A stretch of 64,000 nt of DNA, from the NCBI GenBank assembly GCA_029931535.1, contig JAQPZY010001297.1:62001-126000 (forward strand), read 5' to 3'. Position numbers and translations under genes: made by a program. How positions within the stretch are numbered: the first letter of the stretch is position 1; each line of letters starts with the position of its first letter. This document shows positions 1 through 11,095 of the stretch, in pieces. This DNA is from Margaritifera margaritifera (lineage: Eukaryota > Mollusca > Bivalvia > Unionida > Margaritiferidae). A model generated the notes under the pieces. The model was not told the DNA's origin, did no database searches, and saw nothing but the letters and a program-made list of their open reading frames with translations.

Positions 1-1766
1 AGATGAATAGGATAACGGACATACGTGAGCATGCTATGAAATAGGGAACTCTCAAGCTTTTCATATAACCAATATCAACGAGAAATGTATTCAGCAAATT
101 GCTGCTAATCTTTAGAGTTTCCATGCTGACCAATCCGCGAAATATATTCCTGTTCAAATAACCAATTTTATTGTTCGACAGATCAAAGTGCTAAAGTGTT
201 TTCAAGTACTTAAATATTCGCCCTCCTTTGTCCTTGGGAATCACGATTCCCAGTAGTTTATTTGACACAAGCGACGTGATAAAACTCAGGAAGTTGTCAA
301 AAAAGTCGAAGGACAGCTCGAAACAATGTTTGTTGGAAAGATCTATGTTAGTCAGGTTATAACAACCGTAGATAGGTCCTGTCCAGTTGTACAACATAGA
401 GTAAGAAACAGCAAAATACTCATGGCTATATTTGCCTACTCCAAAATGTAGGACAGGAAAGCCTAGTTTAGTATAGTTGAAATTAGCTACTTTAAGGTTT
501 TGAGGAATTTAAAGTGGTGTAGCCGTCCAAGCAACCCCTGGAACTGCGGGGAGGGGGTGGGGCAAAATTCCCACGAAATAACTTTTTTACTGTGAAGGGG
601 GTCGCAAAATTAAGTTCTGCGGCGGGGGTGGGGGGTGGGGCAGAATTTGTTGCTACGCCACTGTATCATAGTCATTTGAATCTGAACGGATTTGGTACCT
701 CTTTTCTTATGACGCAATGCTTTAAGTGGTGAGGGAAAACAAAACAAAACAAACCAACAAAAGACTGATAGTAGTCATCCACAAATGTTACATTTTCCAA
801 ACGATTTACGCTCAAAAGATAAATAACCATCACAAATCGGTGGAGGGAGCTTTATGAGATTTATCGGCATGACTCCGAACATTTCATTCTCAATGATTTC
901 CACTGAATTCAATTTCAGTTATGCTGGGATTTCTGAGCATTTCAACGTGCTTCGTTTCGATTCTGACACCTGTACTTAGAGGAGTGTGGATTTCATTAAT
1001 CTTCAACAATCTTATGCTCGTCAACTTCAGCCCATTGAACGTAAAGGAAGCCCCATCGATCATCAGTTTATAATTGTAAGATAAGTCGAGAATATGAAGG
1101 TGCAACAGAGGAGAAAATGTTTGGTCGTTGATTTTTTGGACAGAATACTTCCGGATGATTAATGTTTCTAATTGTTGCACATTTTTAAACATTTCAAAAG
1201 AGATCGTGTCAGTGTTACTGTATCGAATACCTTCTTCTCCAGAGAATACATTGGTAGTTAGATTCGCAAGATTGCGGAACACTGGACCATGAGTGCTGTT
1301 AACTATAGCATCAATGTACAGAGTTTATACCGATTCTATATGTCCTAACGATTTTTTTTTTTTGGGGGGGGGGGGGGGGATAAGTAATATCCGTTTAACC
1401 TGTATTTTCCACGTTGTGGTTGATTTTCAAAACTCCCAGGGAGACAAAATCCTGCATACGTCTAGGAGACAGCGAACTGTTCACGTGTAACTGATTATGA
1501 CTTATATTGATGACCTCTAGTCTATGCCAACCGTCAAAAGCATTTTCCTGAACTTTTTGTTGAGAGGCTTAAGAAATGTCCAGAAATTTAAATCTGGATA
1601 AAACAAAGAATGGACTGTTTTTCAGATCAATTGGGTTGTAAGACAGTTTCAAGAAACCAGTCAAGTTTACATGCGTCATTGGAATCATCGTCATATTCAA
1701 GTTCTTGTTGGAACAGTCAATATGTGATTGGTTGCAGATGTTCCACCCAAAATTTACATATCTCAC
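1..1766 (-). pseudogene. Toll-like-receptor-type LRR ectodomain, decayed; 3' part beyond the window
   Basis: Minus-strand fragments in several frames read as leucine-rich repeats. At 1766-1569 there is a Cys-containing cap with CNQSHIDCSNKNL followed by LKLSYNPIDL. Around 1560-1440 comes LEVINISHNQLHV, and at 1282-890 LHILDLSYNYKL and ITEIEFSGNH. At 397-191 CYNLTNIDLSNKHCFELSF appears, and near 170-1 HFDLSNNKIGYLNRNIFRGL. Their order fits an N-terminal cap plus repeats of a Toll-like receptor, a membrane pattern-recognition receptor. No TIR domain or membrane segment is seen; these would lie left of base 1. Frame changes, stops, a G-run near 1365 and an insertion at 513-662 show that it is broken. 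LRR identity is solid; assignment to Toll receptors rather than another LRR receptor is inferred from the Cys cap and repeat style. Confidence 0.72.
513..662. mobile_element. Small TIR element (MITE-like) inside the LRR pseudogene
   Basis: The left end AGTGGTGTAGC is matched by GCTACGCCACT at the right end, giving 11-bp inverted termini with one mismatch around about 150 bp of G-rich, non-coding sequence. It interrupts the LRR pseudogene, which resumes on both sides. No clear target-site duplication is visible. Confidence 0.45.
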
Positions 1767-1814
1767 AAATATAATGGCAGTAACCTACCCAATATACAAG
1801 CTAATAAGTCGGGT

Positions 1815-1890
1815 CAACTACATTATGAGACGGCAGATCTGGGTCTATGCAGTTTGCACTTGGATCTGACTTATAAGCGAGTATAGACAG
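1815..1890. repeat. Partial copy of the 18.0-kb palindromic element
   Basis: The stretch GGCAGATCTGGGTCTATGCA followed by GTTTGCA is shared with the right arm of the palindrome at 18.1 kb. It is followed by TTATAAGCGAGTATA, resembling the inverted terminus of that element. Only about half of the element is present. Confidence 0.6.
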
Positions 1891-3345
1891 TATCTCTGCT
1901 TCCATCAAACGGAACATAGATATGAAAAATAATCACACATCTCCGTAAAGATTATGAAAATGAAGACAACAGTGTCATGCAAATGCAGGCGCATGTATTG
2001 GTTTTTGTTTTGTTCTCCTTTTACTCTGAAATAATTAGAAACTCATTTATAGTAACAATACTAAATATTGCGCATGAATCCATCACAATTCTAAACAAGT
2101 ATAGACGTGCTTTTGTGTCGGCCGCGGTAGCTTTTTACTTGTAACCTGATAGAAAAATATAAGTGAAAATGTTTGTTCAGGACGACTTCCGCCAACTTCT
2201 CAAAAACGTCCCATCTGTATAGAACGTAAACTATTGTCGCTAATCAGAACAAAAATAATATTTGGACAATTTATCTAGGTATCTGTACAAACAAGTGAAA
2301 ACAAAAAAAAAAAGAGAAACAACAAGGATATTAAGTTAGGTAATAAAGAGAATTCTACGTTTGTGCTTATTTCATATGACTATTTTACAAAAAAGATCTC
2401 CGAATGACATAATGGTTTATTCCTCAACTTTCTCGAAAATATAGATATCGTTAAACTTGTGAGTTCAACTTTTTAAATTAATTTTCATATATGAATTTAG
2501 CACCATGAGCACTCATATAAAATCATCTATCTTTTACTAGAACTCGAAAAAAATCTGATTGTTGAAGAGTTGTACAACTTTCATGTTCCTCGTCCAGTGG
2601 CAGGCTTCGTTCTAACCACGTTCTTGAAAACAAAACTATTACTAATTAACTGTTCTAATCTTCTTGCCAAATACGGAATGACTAGTTGCACCTTCTATGC
2701 ATTGATTAATATCAGGAAATAAATCCGAAAGTTGTTCGCACAATTTATGACATAGACACATGCCGAAGATAAACAATGCTCATAACACTTGAAAAGGAAC
2801 AAGGAAAAAATGTTACTACTGGATTTTCATACCAAATATCTTCAGTACAAAGCAATGAGATGTTAAAAAGGGCTTTTGCGTCCATGTTTTCTTTGATCTG
2901 GTGCCAAAAGATTGGGGAAGGGATATAAGATGAAGCTTAAATTCCAACGTTACCTTGTCCGACTTACTTATCGAACGCTATGTTTACACCTGTTACACCA
3001 GATATATTCAGTTTTAAGTTAGAACAATGAATCACCTATACATTCATTAAATACCAGATATCAGTTTGGAGAGAAAACAATAAAAACGGCTCCACATACG
3101 CACAATCTACTTCAATCGGATATGCTTTATATTTATCAAATGAGAACGCCTTAATATCATCAAAACTTATGTCATTAGGATGTTTTACAGTGCTAAGAAT
3201 GACGCTAAATTAAATTATTTAATCAAATTAAATATGTTTAATACTATTGTTTGGCAAATTATAAATGTTATAAATTTTCAATGCACCGTAGTCAATGCTA
3301 TCATCACTGTTCATCACTGTCTGGAGCCATTAAATTTGGGTTAGT

Positions 3346-3388
<43 letters not shown>

Positions 3389-5351
3389 CTTCCCGTTTCT
3401 CAGCTTTTCCTCCAGGCCTTGGTTCAATTATCTGATGCCCAGCGATGAAAGCCTCCTAATCTGGAGGCTAATATAAAAGCAGAAGCATAATATGTCCTAT
3501 AAATAAATAAAAAAGTACAAAACCATTGTTGACAGAAAATGAAACTATAAACAGTTGAAATGTATATGTTATAAAGCCAAATTGTGTAAGGAGTGAGACC
3601 ACCAATGGACTATGTCGCATTACATTCAGACAATGACAATGAGACAATAGGACCATTCCTCTCATGGCACGACTGTGACAAACGAGGAATACAAATTAAA
3701 CCAAAAGTAGATAAACATGCACGTAACATTGATATCACAGTTTTACAAAGGACTAGTGATGTAGCTACCACCATAGTGTAGTAAATAAGGTGTTCTAATT
3801 CAAAGCAATAAAGTTAAATAGTTGTTACAACATTGTTCAACTAATAATAACAGCCTGAAACATCATACAGAATTTTGTATAGTTTGCATATTACTCAAAG
3901 CATCATTTTATCAGATTGTAACTGTTCTATAAAACAAGATATAAACAAATCAAATATATGATATTATATACATGCTGATTACAAAGATTTCGTTTAACAT
4001 GCAGTTTTTTATTTTATTATATATTAATCGTACGTATAGAATTCAACTTACCAAAAATATACATTCCCAGTATCAATAGAATTTTGAAGTGATAACTCTA
4101 ATAAATTTACCTAACTTTCAAAGTTCAATACGTTTTGAGATAAACAAAGCATTAAAAAGTAATTTATTTGGACTTCTATGATATTTCTCTTTTAGGGTCG
4201 AGTCTTCTTTCAGTTTCAAATAAGACCAATTACATATTTAATGAACTTCATCACCTAAATCATTTTCGTTGCATAATGTACGCAGTCTTTCGTTCATTGG
4301 AATATTTGACCATCTGCCAGTTTCGATTGGTAAACGATGGTTTGAGGTTCTAAATTTGAAATACATAATGCACGAGATTTTGGGTTAAGAAATTAAATAA
4401 TCTTCAAAAGGAAGGTCTGTTTTAAAAAGCCCATAGGTGTTTCATTTGCTAGATATTGTTTTTTTTTTTGCGTTCCATGTCTGAAGATATATGTCCGTTA
4501 GTATGTTATTCATTCTGATGATGAGCCATTGTTTATTAGGAACAGATTGCGAGTACCAAATGTATCCGAATCCACATTCTTAAACAACAAAACAGATTTT
4601 ACTTACCTAATCAAACCACCGATAAATATTAGCATGTGCTTAGTATGTGCTTTTAATATCGTTCAGAATAATATTATATGCGACTTTCGATTATTTGTCA
4701 CTTTTTTCCCTCAGTTTTTCTACATCAATATTTGATGGCGTTCAATTTTACTTGAAGTAGAAAAGATATTTTAGTGCAAAAAGGTTAACTACTCTAAATG
4801 TTAAGGACGGAGGGTACAGTTAGATCTACCAAAAGATATGAGTTTAAAAACTTTTCCGCAAGAAGAACATAGGGAAAAAGGCATAATTGATCGTGTTATA
4901 AATAATATCTCCGGTATTTTTAATCCTTTTATTGTTGCAGTTAAATATAACATCGATCAAGTCATGTTACGTTTCAGACATTGTAACATTGTACCATGTT
5001 CCCGATTTGAACGTGTTTTAATATGCACTTTTGTTTTAACAGTATGACTGATTTAGCACTTCAACAGCACTCTCAACATCTCGAGCATTTCCGCTAGCAA
5101 CCCCCCCCCCCCACCTCGAATGTTATGCATTTAGCGCCAAAGTAGAACTATTTCAAACACGTGACTGAAGTATGGCTGAGCCCTATGTACATACACCATA
5201 CTGCTTAAATTGGTTTTTGGGAAAGGCCCGAACTATTATGACAGACGTTACCTAAGTAAATGGCCAGACAACCGGCTAATGTACAAGCGTTAAACATATT
5301 AATCCATGGTTTTACAATAGAGTGTTACCCTCTCGCGGAAAAGCACTAGAT
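1891..5351. other. AT-rich non-coding stretch; poly-T at about 3346-3388
   Basis: No coding or RNA feature could be supported. The region holds a T-run of roughly 40 bp near 3346-3388 and short A/T or C homopolymers, for example around 2305 and 5101. The small open frames are low-complexity or lack family signatures. Confidence 0.6.
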
Positions 5352-5470
5352 GTTAGTAATATTCAACTGTGGGGCTCCGAAAACACGTTTGTGATCTCAC
5401 AGTCCCTGAACTCGCTTTATGGTCCTGCTCAATCAAAAAGTGTTTTCGGAGACCCCACAATTGAATGCTA
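5352..5470. mobile_element. Hairpin/TIR element of about 115 bp
   Basis: TTCAACTGTGGGGCTCCGAA near 5361 is the inverted counterpart of the GGAGACCCCACAATTGAA block ending near 5463. The arms extend to about 35 bp including flanking TTAGT/ACTAA. The central 40-50 bp is unique and has no coding capacity. This is a foldback MITE structure. Confidence 0.6.
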
Positions 5471-5544
5471 CACTAACTTTTGATACCAAAACTTGCCAGC
5501 GTCCTTACCTTTATATAATCATTTTACACAAAACTACGCTTAGT

Positions 5545-5837
5545 TTCTAATTAGAGAGATCAAATATACTTATATATTATGGCTGAATATTATTTCTAAT
5601 TAGAGAGATCAAATATACTTATATATTATGGCTGAATATTATTTCTAATTAGAGAGATCAAATATACTTATATATTATGGCTGAATATTATTTCTAATTA
5701 GAGAGATCAAATATACTTATATATTATGGCTGAATATTATTTCTAATTAGAGAGATCAAATATACTTATATATTATGGCTGAATATTATTTCTAATTAGA
5801 GAGATCAAATATACTTATATATTATGGCTGAATATTA
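5545..5837. repeat. Tandem repeat, 49-bp unit, 6 copies
   Basis: Units beginning TTCTAATTAGAGAGATCAAA start at 5545, 5594, 5643, 5692, 5741 and 5790. They look identical or nearly so, which suggests recent expansion. The unit contains TATACTTATATATTATGGC and has no conserved open frame. Confidence 0.97.
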
Positions 5838-6680
5838 CAACGCAAACTACAAATGCTATAAGGTAACAGCCCAGCCAGTTATCGCCCCTTGACTTGAAAA
5901 TGAGTACAGACGTATATTTAAAACAAAATCTGCTTCGATATGGACTGGTGTTGCCCCAGGGAGTATTAGTAGGTGTTCCAAAAGGACTGCAGCAAGAAAC
6001 TTTTTCAAGTTTGACTGGAACGAAATGGTCTTTTGAATATGACATGGATCAGCAAAAAGCAAAACCTCCTTACCCCACTTTTTGATTTCAAGAGGCCATA
6101 TAGTATAATTGACCTGAAATCGATATTGGAATAATTTGTTAAGTCGCATTAAATAAAGCAGAAGTCACCTGAATGCTATTCTTTGCTGTCGGCAAGAGTT
6201 GGTGGCTCAGAACTGGCTACGGTTCTTGGCATTTGTCCTTTTGCAACTGCGTGATATTGCCAAAAGAAAGATTAGTACACAGCCACAATATGTAACGTTG
6301 CCGTATCTTTGGGTTACATTACACTGGTCTACAATTTTTTCGAAGTCGTCGGCTTCAGAGATAAAATGTGGTATTTATTAGGGATTTTGATGTGCTGAAT
6401 TCAAATATGACAATTAAAACAACTGATTGGCTACTGTTTCCAAGATATTTAAGTTTTTACATTTTACGTCTATGTATATTGTGTACATAGTAGAGTTTTA
6501 ATCATAAATTGTAAACCTAGGTCTTTTCCTGTGTTTATGGCTGCTTTACATGATAAAATTTCACCTGTCTTGTTTATGTAACACTTTTAAAAAACAGCAA
6601 AAGGGTTATATAAATAAAAAATATATTGAAACAAAAGTAAAAAAAAACTATTATGTAAATATAAGTATATAGTTTAGTCC
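5838..6680. other. No gene recognised
   Basis: Short overlapping open frames on both strands near 5856-6149 show no recognisable motif and are probably chance. AT-rich sequence follows up to the pseudogene stop at 6681. Confidence 0.5.
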
Positions 6681-8363
6681 TTATTCAGTGTCTACTCGGC
6701 GCTTCTTGGCTTGTCTATTGTATTCATTAAATGGAGCATCTCTTGTCACTGTCCAGCAATAGTCTGCAAGCATTGATGGGCTCCATTTGCCCTGATAGCG
6801 TTTCTCCATGCAATGTCCTGGTGAAATCGCTCGCCGTGCTCGTCGCTCACTGCTCCGTAGTTTGGTGGAAAAAAAAATCTAGATGAGAGTGCAAAAAATG
6901 TATCTTTAGTGACATGTTGCAACCAAGGCTTTTGTATGCCTTGAGGAGGTTTTCCACCAACTCCCCGTAGTTGTCTGTCTTGTTGTTTCCGAGAGAATGT
7001 GTTGCCACCAACTGGAAGGCTTTCCATGCCGTCTTTTCCTTGCCACGCAGTGCACGGTGAAATGCATCATCTCAAAGAAGTTCACGAATTTGAGGACCAA
7101 CAAAGAGACCTTCCTTTATTTTACCTTCACTTAACCTTGGAAATTTTCCACGGAGGTACTTGTGTTTTGTCCATGGCCTTGACAAAGTTCTTCATCAGAC
7201 CCAGCTTGATGTGCAAGGGTGGTAACAAAATCTTCCTTGATTCAACAAGTGGTGGATTCTGAACACTTTTCATCCCAGGCTCCAATGACTGTCGGAGTGG
7301 CCAATCTCTCTTGATGTTGTTGGAATCTCTCGCATGACTATCCCATTCGCAGAGAAAACAGCAGTACTTTGTGTATCCAGTCTGCAGACCAAGCAAGAGA
7401 GCAAGAACCTTGAAATCGCCACAAAGCTGTCACTGATGTTGATCATAGCTTATGCACCTCAAAAGTTTTTTCATGTTTTCATAGGTTTCCTTCATATCGA
7501 CTGCATGACCAACTGGAATTGATGGCAACACATTGCCATTATGCAGCAAAACAGCTTTAAGACTCGTCTTCGATGAATCAATGAACAGTCTCCACTCATC
7601 TGGATCATGAACGATGTTGAGGGCTGCCATCACACCATCGATGTTGTTGCAGGCTACAAGATCACCTTCCATGAAGAAGAATGGGACATGATCCTTTTGA
7701 CGGTCACAGAACATGGAAACCCTAACATCACCTGCCAGGAGATTCCACTGCTGTAGTCTGGAGCCCAACAGCTCTGTCTTATTCTTGGGTAGTTCCAAAT
7801 CCCTGACAAGGTCATTCAGTTCACCTTGTCTTATGAGGTGTGGTTCAGAGGAGGAGGATGGGAGAAAATATGGGTCATGTGACATTGATGGTTCAGGAGT
7901 AGAAGTTTCATCCTCTTCCTCTTCCTCGTCTGACTCAAGTGTGAATGATTCTGGTGCATCAGGAACCGGCAGTCCTTCTCTGTGGGGTACTGGGCGTATA
8001 GCTTATTGAATGTTTGGATAATGCACAGTCCACTTTTTCTTCTTTGACACACCTTCCCCAACTGGAGGCACCATGCAGAAGTAAAAATTGCTAATATGAT
8101 CTGTTGGCTCTCTCCAAATCATTGGCACTGCAAAAGGGATAGATTTCCTTTTCCTGTTCAACCACTGGCGAAGATTTGTTGCACAAGTGTTGCAGCATAT
8201 GTGTGGGGCCTACCTCTTGTCCTGATCTCCAATTTTGCAGCCAAAAATAAAGGTGATAGGCTTTCTTAACCATAGTGGTTATACTGCGCTTTTGTGATGC
8301 AAAAGTTACTTCACCACAAACATAGCAGAAGTTATCTGCATTGTTCTCACAAGTACGAGGCAT
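6681..8363 (-). pseudogene. Multi-copy invertebrate protein family with Cys-rich N-terminus, frameshifted copy
   Basis: A long protein family read on the minus strand, broken by several frameshifts. The N-terminus at 8363-8091 starts MPRTCENNADNFCYVCGE; further Cys pairs follow in shifted frames, suggesting a zinc-binding module. An acidic Ser-rich linker and a central domain lie at 7885-7430, with DHVPFFFMEGDLVACNNIDG and DEWRLFIDSSKTSLKAVLLH. The next frame (7396-7127) carries YCCFLCEWDSHARD and LPPLHIKLGLMKNFVKAMD. The C-terminal part has GAVSDEHGERFHQDIA, then a frameshift into a tail ending KKRRVDTE at the TAA complementary to 6681-6683. I recognise this as a repeated, probably transposon-derived animal family but cannot name it or prove a catalytic triad. 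The missing long ORF marks it as dead. Confidence 0.7.
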
Positions 8364-8843
8364 CTCTGCTCACTTTGGCTAAACAGAAATGTGTTCCTTT
8401 GCAAAATCAAACACTGACAAATAAGAGAGCACGACACTGTATGATTTGTAGAGCTGATATAGGGCAACTTCTTCAGCAGAGTGATGTAAGCTTAGTTATG
8501 ATTGCATCATCCATGACTTATAGGAATAACATGATGCAATTCATATCATGTATGACGCAATACCAGCTTCAGATTGCATCATTCATTGTTTTGCCTAAAA
8601 AGCAAGTACTGTCCAAACCCAGTCATAGATTTATTCATAGATCCAGTCAAAGATGTATTTTAGTCATTTCTGGTTTAAATTGAGATCCATTCCCTTTATA
8701 ACTCACTTATCGTCCGCCATTCCCAAGTCAAGGGTCGTATATACTGACCCAGTATCATATCTTTAAAACTAGAGCCAATCAACAATTTTAAGCATCATTT
8801 TCGTTCTCAGTGACCCAAAATTAGTAAAGTGTGACAACATTTA

Positions 8844-9364
8844 TTGCGGAAGCATTTTGGCTGTAGACCATTGTTATCTGATCCAGTCGTCAGAAGATAT
8901 GTTGAGATCATCATGAATGAAAAAGTAGTTGGCAGCGATATCTGCATTCAAGCTCTTGACGATTTTAGATACAGCCCAGATGGCTACATTGTCAGCGACA
9001 ACAAAATTCTGCTGCTAGAATTCAAGTGTCCTTTTACAAGAGACTTTAGTAAGTTGCCAAAATATTAATTGCCGCAGGTCTTGAGGTATCTGTTGGTGCG
9101 TCATATTGTCTGCTTGTCGATACTATATTTCGCAAGTACTCGTTGGAACAACTTGGATTTATCCTGAATACAACAGAAAATTTCATAACAGAGATTACTG
9201 CCGCTATAGCAAGGATTGATCTTGGTGAATCATCTGAAGCTAAGTTTTTATCGTACTTAAAGAAGGATCTGCATAGGGAGCATGAAATGACTTGGCAAGA
9301 ATGTGCTTCTATACACCCAGTTGGAACCATCTACCCAGCACACATTAGAATGCTTAAAACTTAA
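8844..9364 (+). pseudogene. YqaJ-type PD-(D/E)XK exonuclease fragment
   Basis: The frame at 8844-9068 contains YSPDGYIVSDNKILLLEFKCP. The SPDG-(x)n-LLEFKCP arrangement is the signature of YqaJ/lambda-exonuclease-type nucleases: Asp in PDG, then E-x-K. The frame closes at TAA 9066-9068. A second frame (about 9065-9364) continues with AAGLEVSVGASYCLLVDTIF and ends HIRMLKT, so a middle part is lost or frameshifted. GTAAGT at 9049 and CAG at 9075 would bound a 29-bp intron, too short for an animal gene, so a deletion is more likely. Such exonucleases occur in animal transposon- and virus-derived genes. Nuclease fold: good; continuity of both frames: uncertain. Confidence 0.6.
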
Positions 9365-9369
9365 TACTG

Positions 9370-10804
9370 ACTATACATAAAAGTATAGACCTTAAACTTT
9401 CATTTCCAAGAGAAGTCTGTGAAAATCCAATCTGTATGGAGCTATTTAGAGAGACTGCCTTTCTTCCTTTCTTGCTGGTCTTCTGTACCTCATCAAAGAG
9501 ATTAAACATTTCTAATGCGTAACTGCATGTCGAACATATTGCTCTCTCCTGCCACACTAGATCTCTTTATTCTTCATGACTCAGATCCTAGGAGACAAAA
9601 CCATTACACTGTGGGTGTTTGAACTAGTGTTCAGGGATCACAGTATTCCACAGCTGCGCATTTTTTCCTGTGTGCACTAAGTGATATGTGTTTTCTTCTC
9701 CAGATCGGTTAATATCAATAGAAGAAAACATGTTTCATGTCAGAAATGTGTGCTCAGATTTTGAAAGAAGAGCTATTTAGAAAAATAAAATTGCTCTACA
9801 CTTAGTATCAATGGTAGTATTGACTCATTTAACTGTAGATTCAAGTTTGCTGCTTGGTATGCCAAATTAAGGTCTATTACCTCCCCTTTGACTGCAACTG
9901 AGTAATTGCAGGATTTTCATTATGTCTCTGTTTCTGTATAATTTATGCATTTTAATCAGCTTTATCTTGATAGATAAGTAATTTAACACTACTTGCAGTA
10001 GAAAAGTTGGCACAATATTGATTTGGGGGCTTTTTCTTAACTTTTTATTTTTGTGTGGCTAAAAGTAGGTATAGATTTATGTATCGGAGAACTTTAACAT
10101 CTAATTTAATCCTATTGGTTCAATTTACTGAGTATCGTATGCAGTAATAAATTATATCATTGTATGTACCGTGAGTCCTACAAGGGCATGTGTGCGAGCG
10201 CAGCATACGGCAGGGTACCAGTTAAGTTTGAACAGGTAAAAGAGGCAAACTTCATAAGTTCTGGTGATTTTGAAAACCGATCACTTCCATTTAGGCATTA
10301 TGGTATTGCGATCTATACACGCAAGATTTACTTACCTTCGAAATTGAAGAGATTGACAACATGCAAAAACTACGCACCCGAACGTCTTGACAACGAAAGT
10401 GCCCCAATGAGTATGGTCAATTTTACCTTTTGCCAAAACACGTTACACATTTTTACAAAGAATTTTACTTGGCTGAAATTACAGCCAAGACATATATTGG
10501 ACTGACATTAGCAAGTGATCACAACCAAAAAAGTAAAGGGGCTAGTTTGGAACTAGTTTGTTAGACTTTTAACATACATATGTGTCCGCCGAGCTGGACA
10601 GCGTAGGGATAATATATTAAATTGTATAGTAAATCGCCAGATAGCAGAGGCGCTTTCTTGGCAGCGATGGTGCAGCATAGTAAACGAGATATGAAGCTGT
10701 GCATTTCCGGATATATTGCCATATTTTTTTAAAAAAAAATTTTTAAGTAAAGGGTGGATATTACTTTGAATAGTTTTAATAGGTAATTTTAGAATTACAT
10801 GTCA
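9370..10804. other. No supported gene; one orphan open frame
   Basis: The only notable frame is 10164-10505 (plus, 113 codons), which shows no recognisable domain, signal peptide or membrane segment and may be chance. The remainder is AT-rich non-coding DNA. Confidence 0.45.
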
Positions 10805-11095
10805 GGTTTGGTTTGGTTTTGTATTGTGGGTTTAACACCATTTTTCAGCACACAATAGGCCATTTTTAACACCAGTTTTCAGCACACATGGCGGCCAGTA
10901 TATTTGATGGAGGAAGAACGAGGGAAAACCTCGGGCAGAACCTCCGCCCCCCCCCCCCCTTCCGTAAGCTACTAGCAAGCGTTCTCACATACCCACGTTA
11001 GCCGAGACGAGACTCAAACCTTCACGGACAGAGGTGAGATGTCAGTGATCTGCAAAGGCGAGCGCCTTAGACCACTCGGCCACCCTTAGCCCCAA
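10805..11095 (-). mobile_element. tRNA-derived SINE (Ser/Leu-like head), full-length-looking
   Basis: Read on the minus strand, the head at about 11093 has GGTGGCCGAGTGGTCTAAGG (A box) and GGTTTGAGTCTCG (B box), as in a class-II Ser/Leu tRNA. The body continues with GGGTATGTGAGAACG and CTTACGGAAGG. A tail with GTTAAACCCACAATAC follows, ending in AAACCAAACC. These body and tail motifs are characteristic of SINEs widespread in molluscs. Insertion orientation is minus. It was not checked against a named family. Confidence 0.8.

Noticed and set aside
9049..9077. 29-bp intron joining the two YqaJ-side frames
   Set aside because: GTAAGT...CAG is present, but 29 bp is too short for an animal spliceosomal intron; a deletion or frameshift is more likely.
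10164..10505. 113-codon plus frame
   Set aside because: Open and of ordinary composition, but no motif, no supporting splice sites and no neighbour; kept only as an orphan frame.
11040..11095. Possible tRNA-Ser/Leu gene on the minus strand
   Set aside because: No acceptor-stem closure; it is the head of a SINE.
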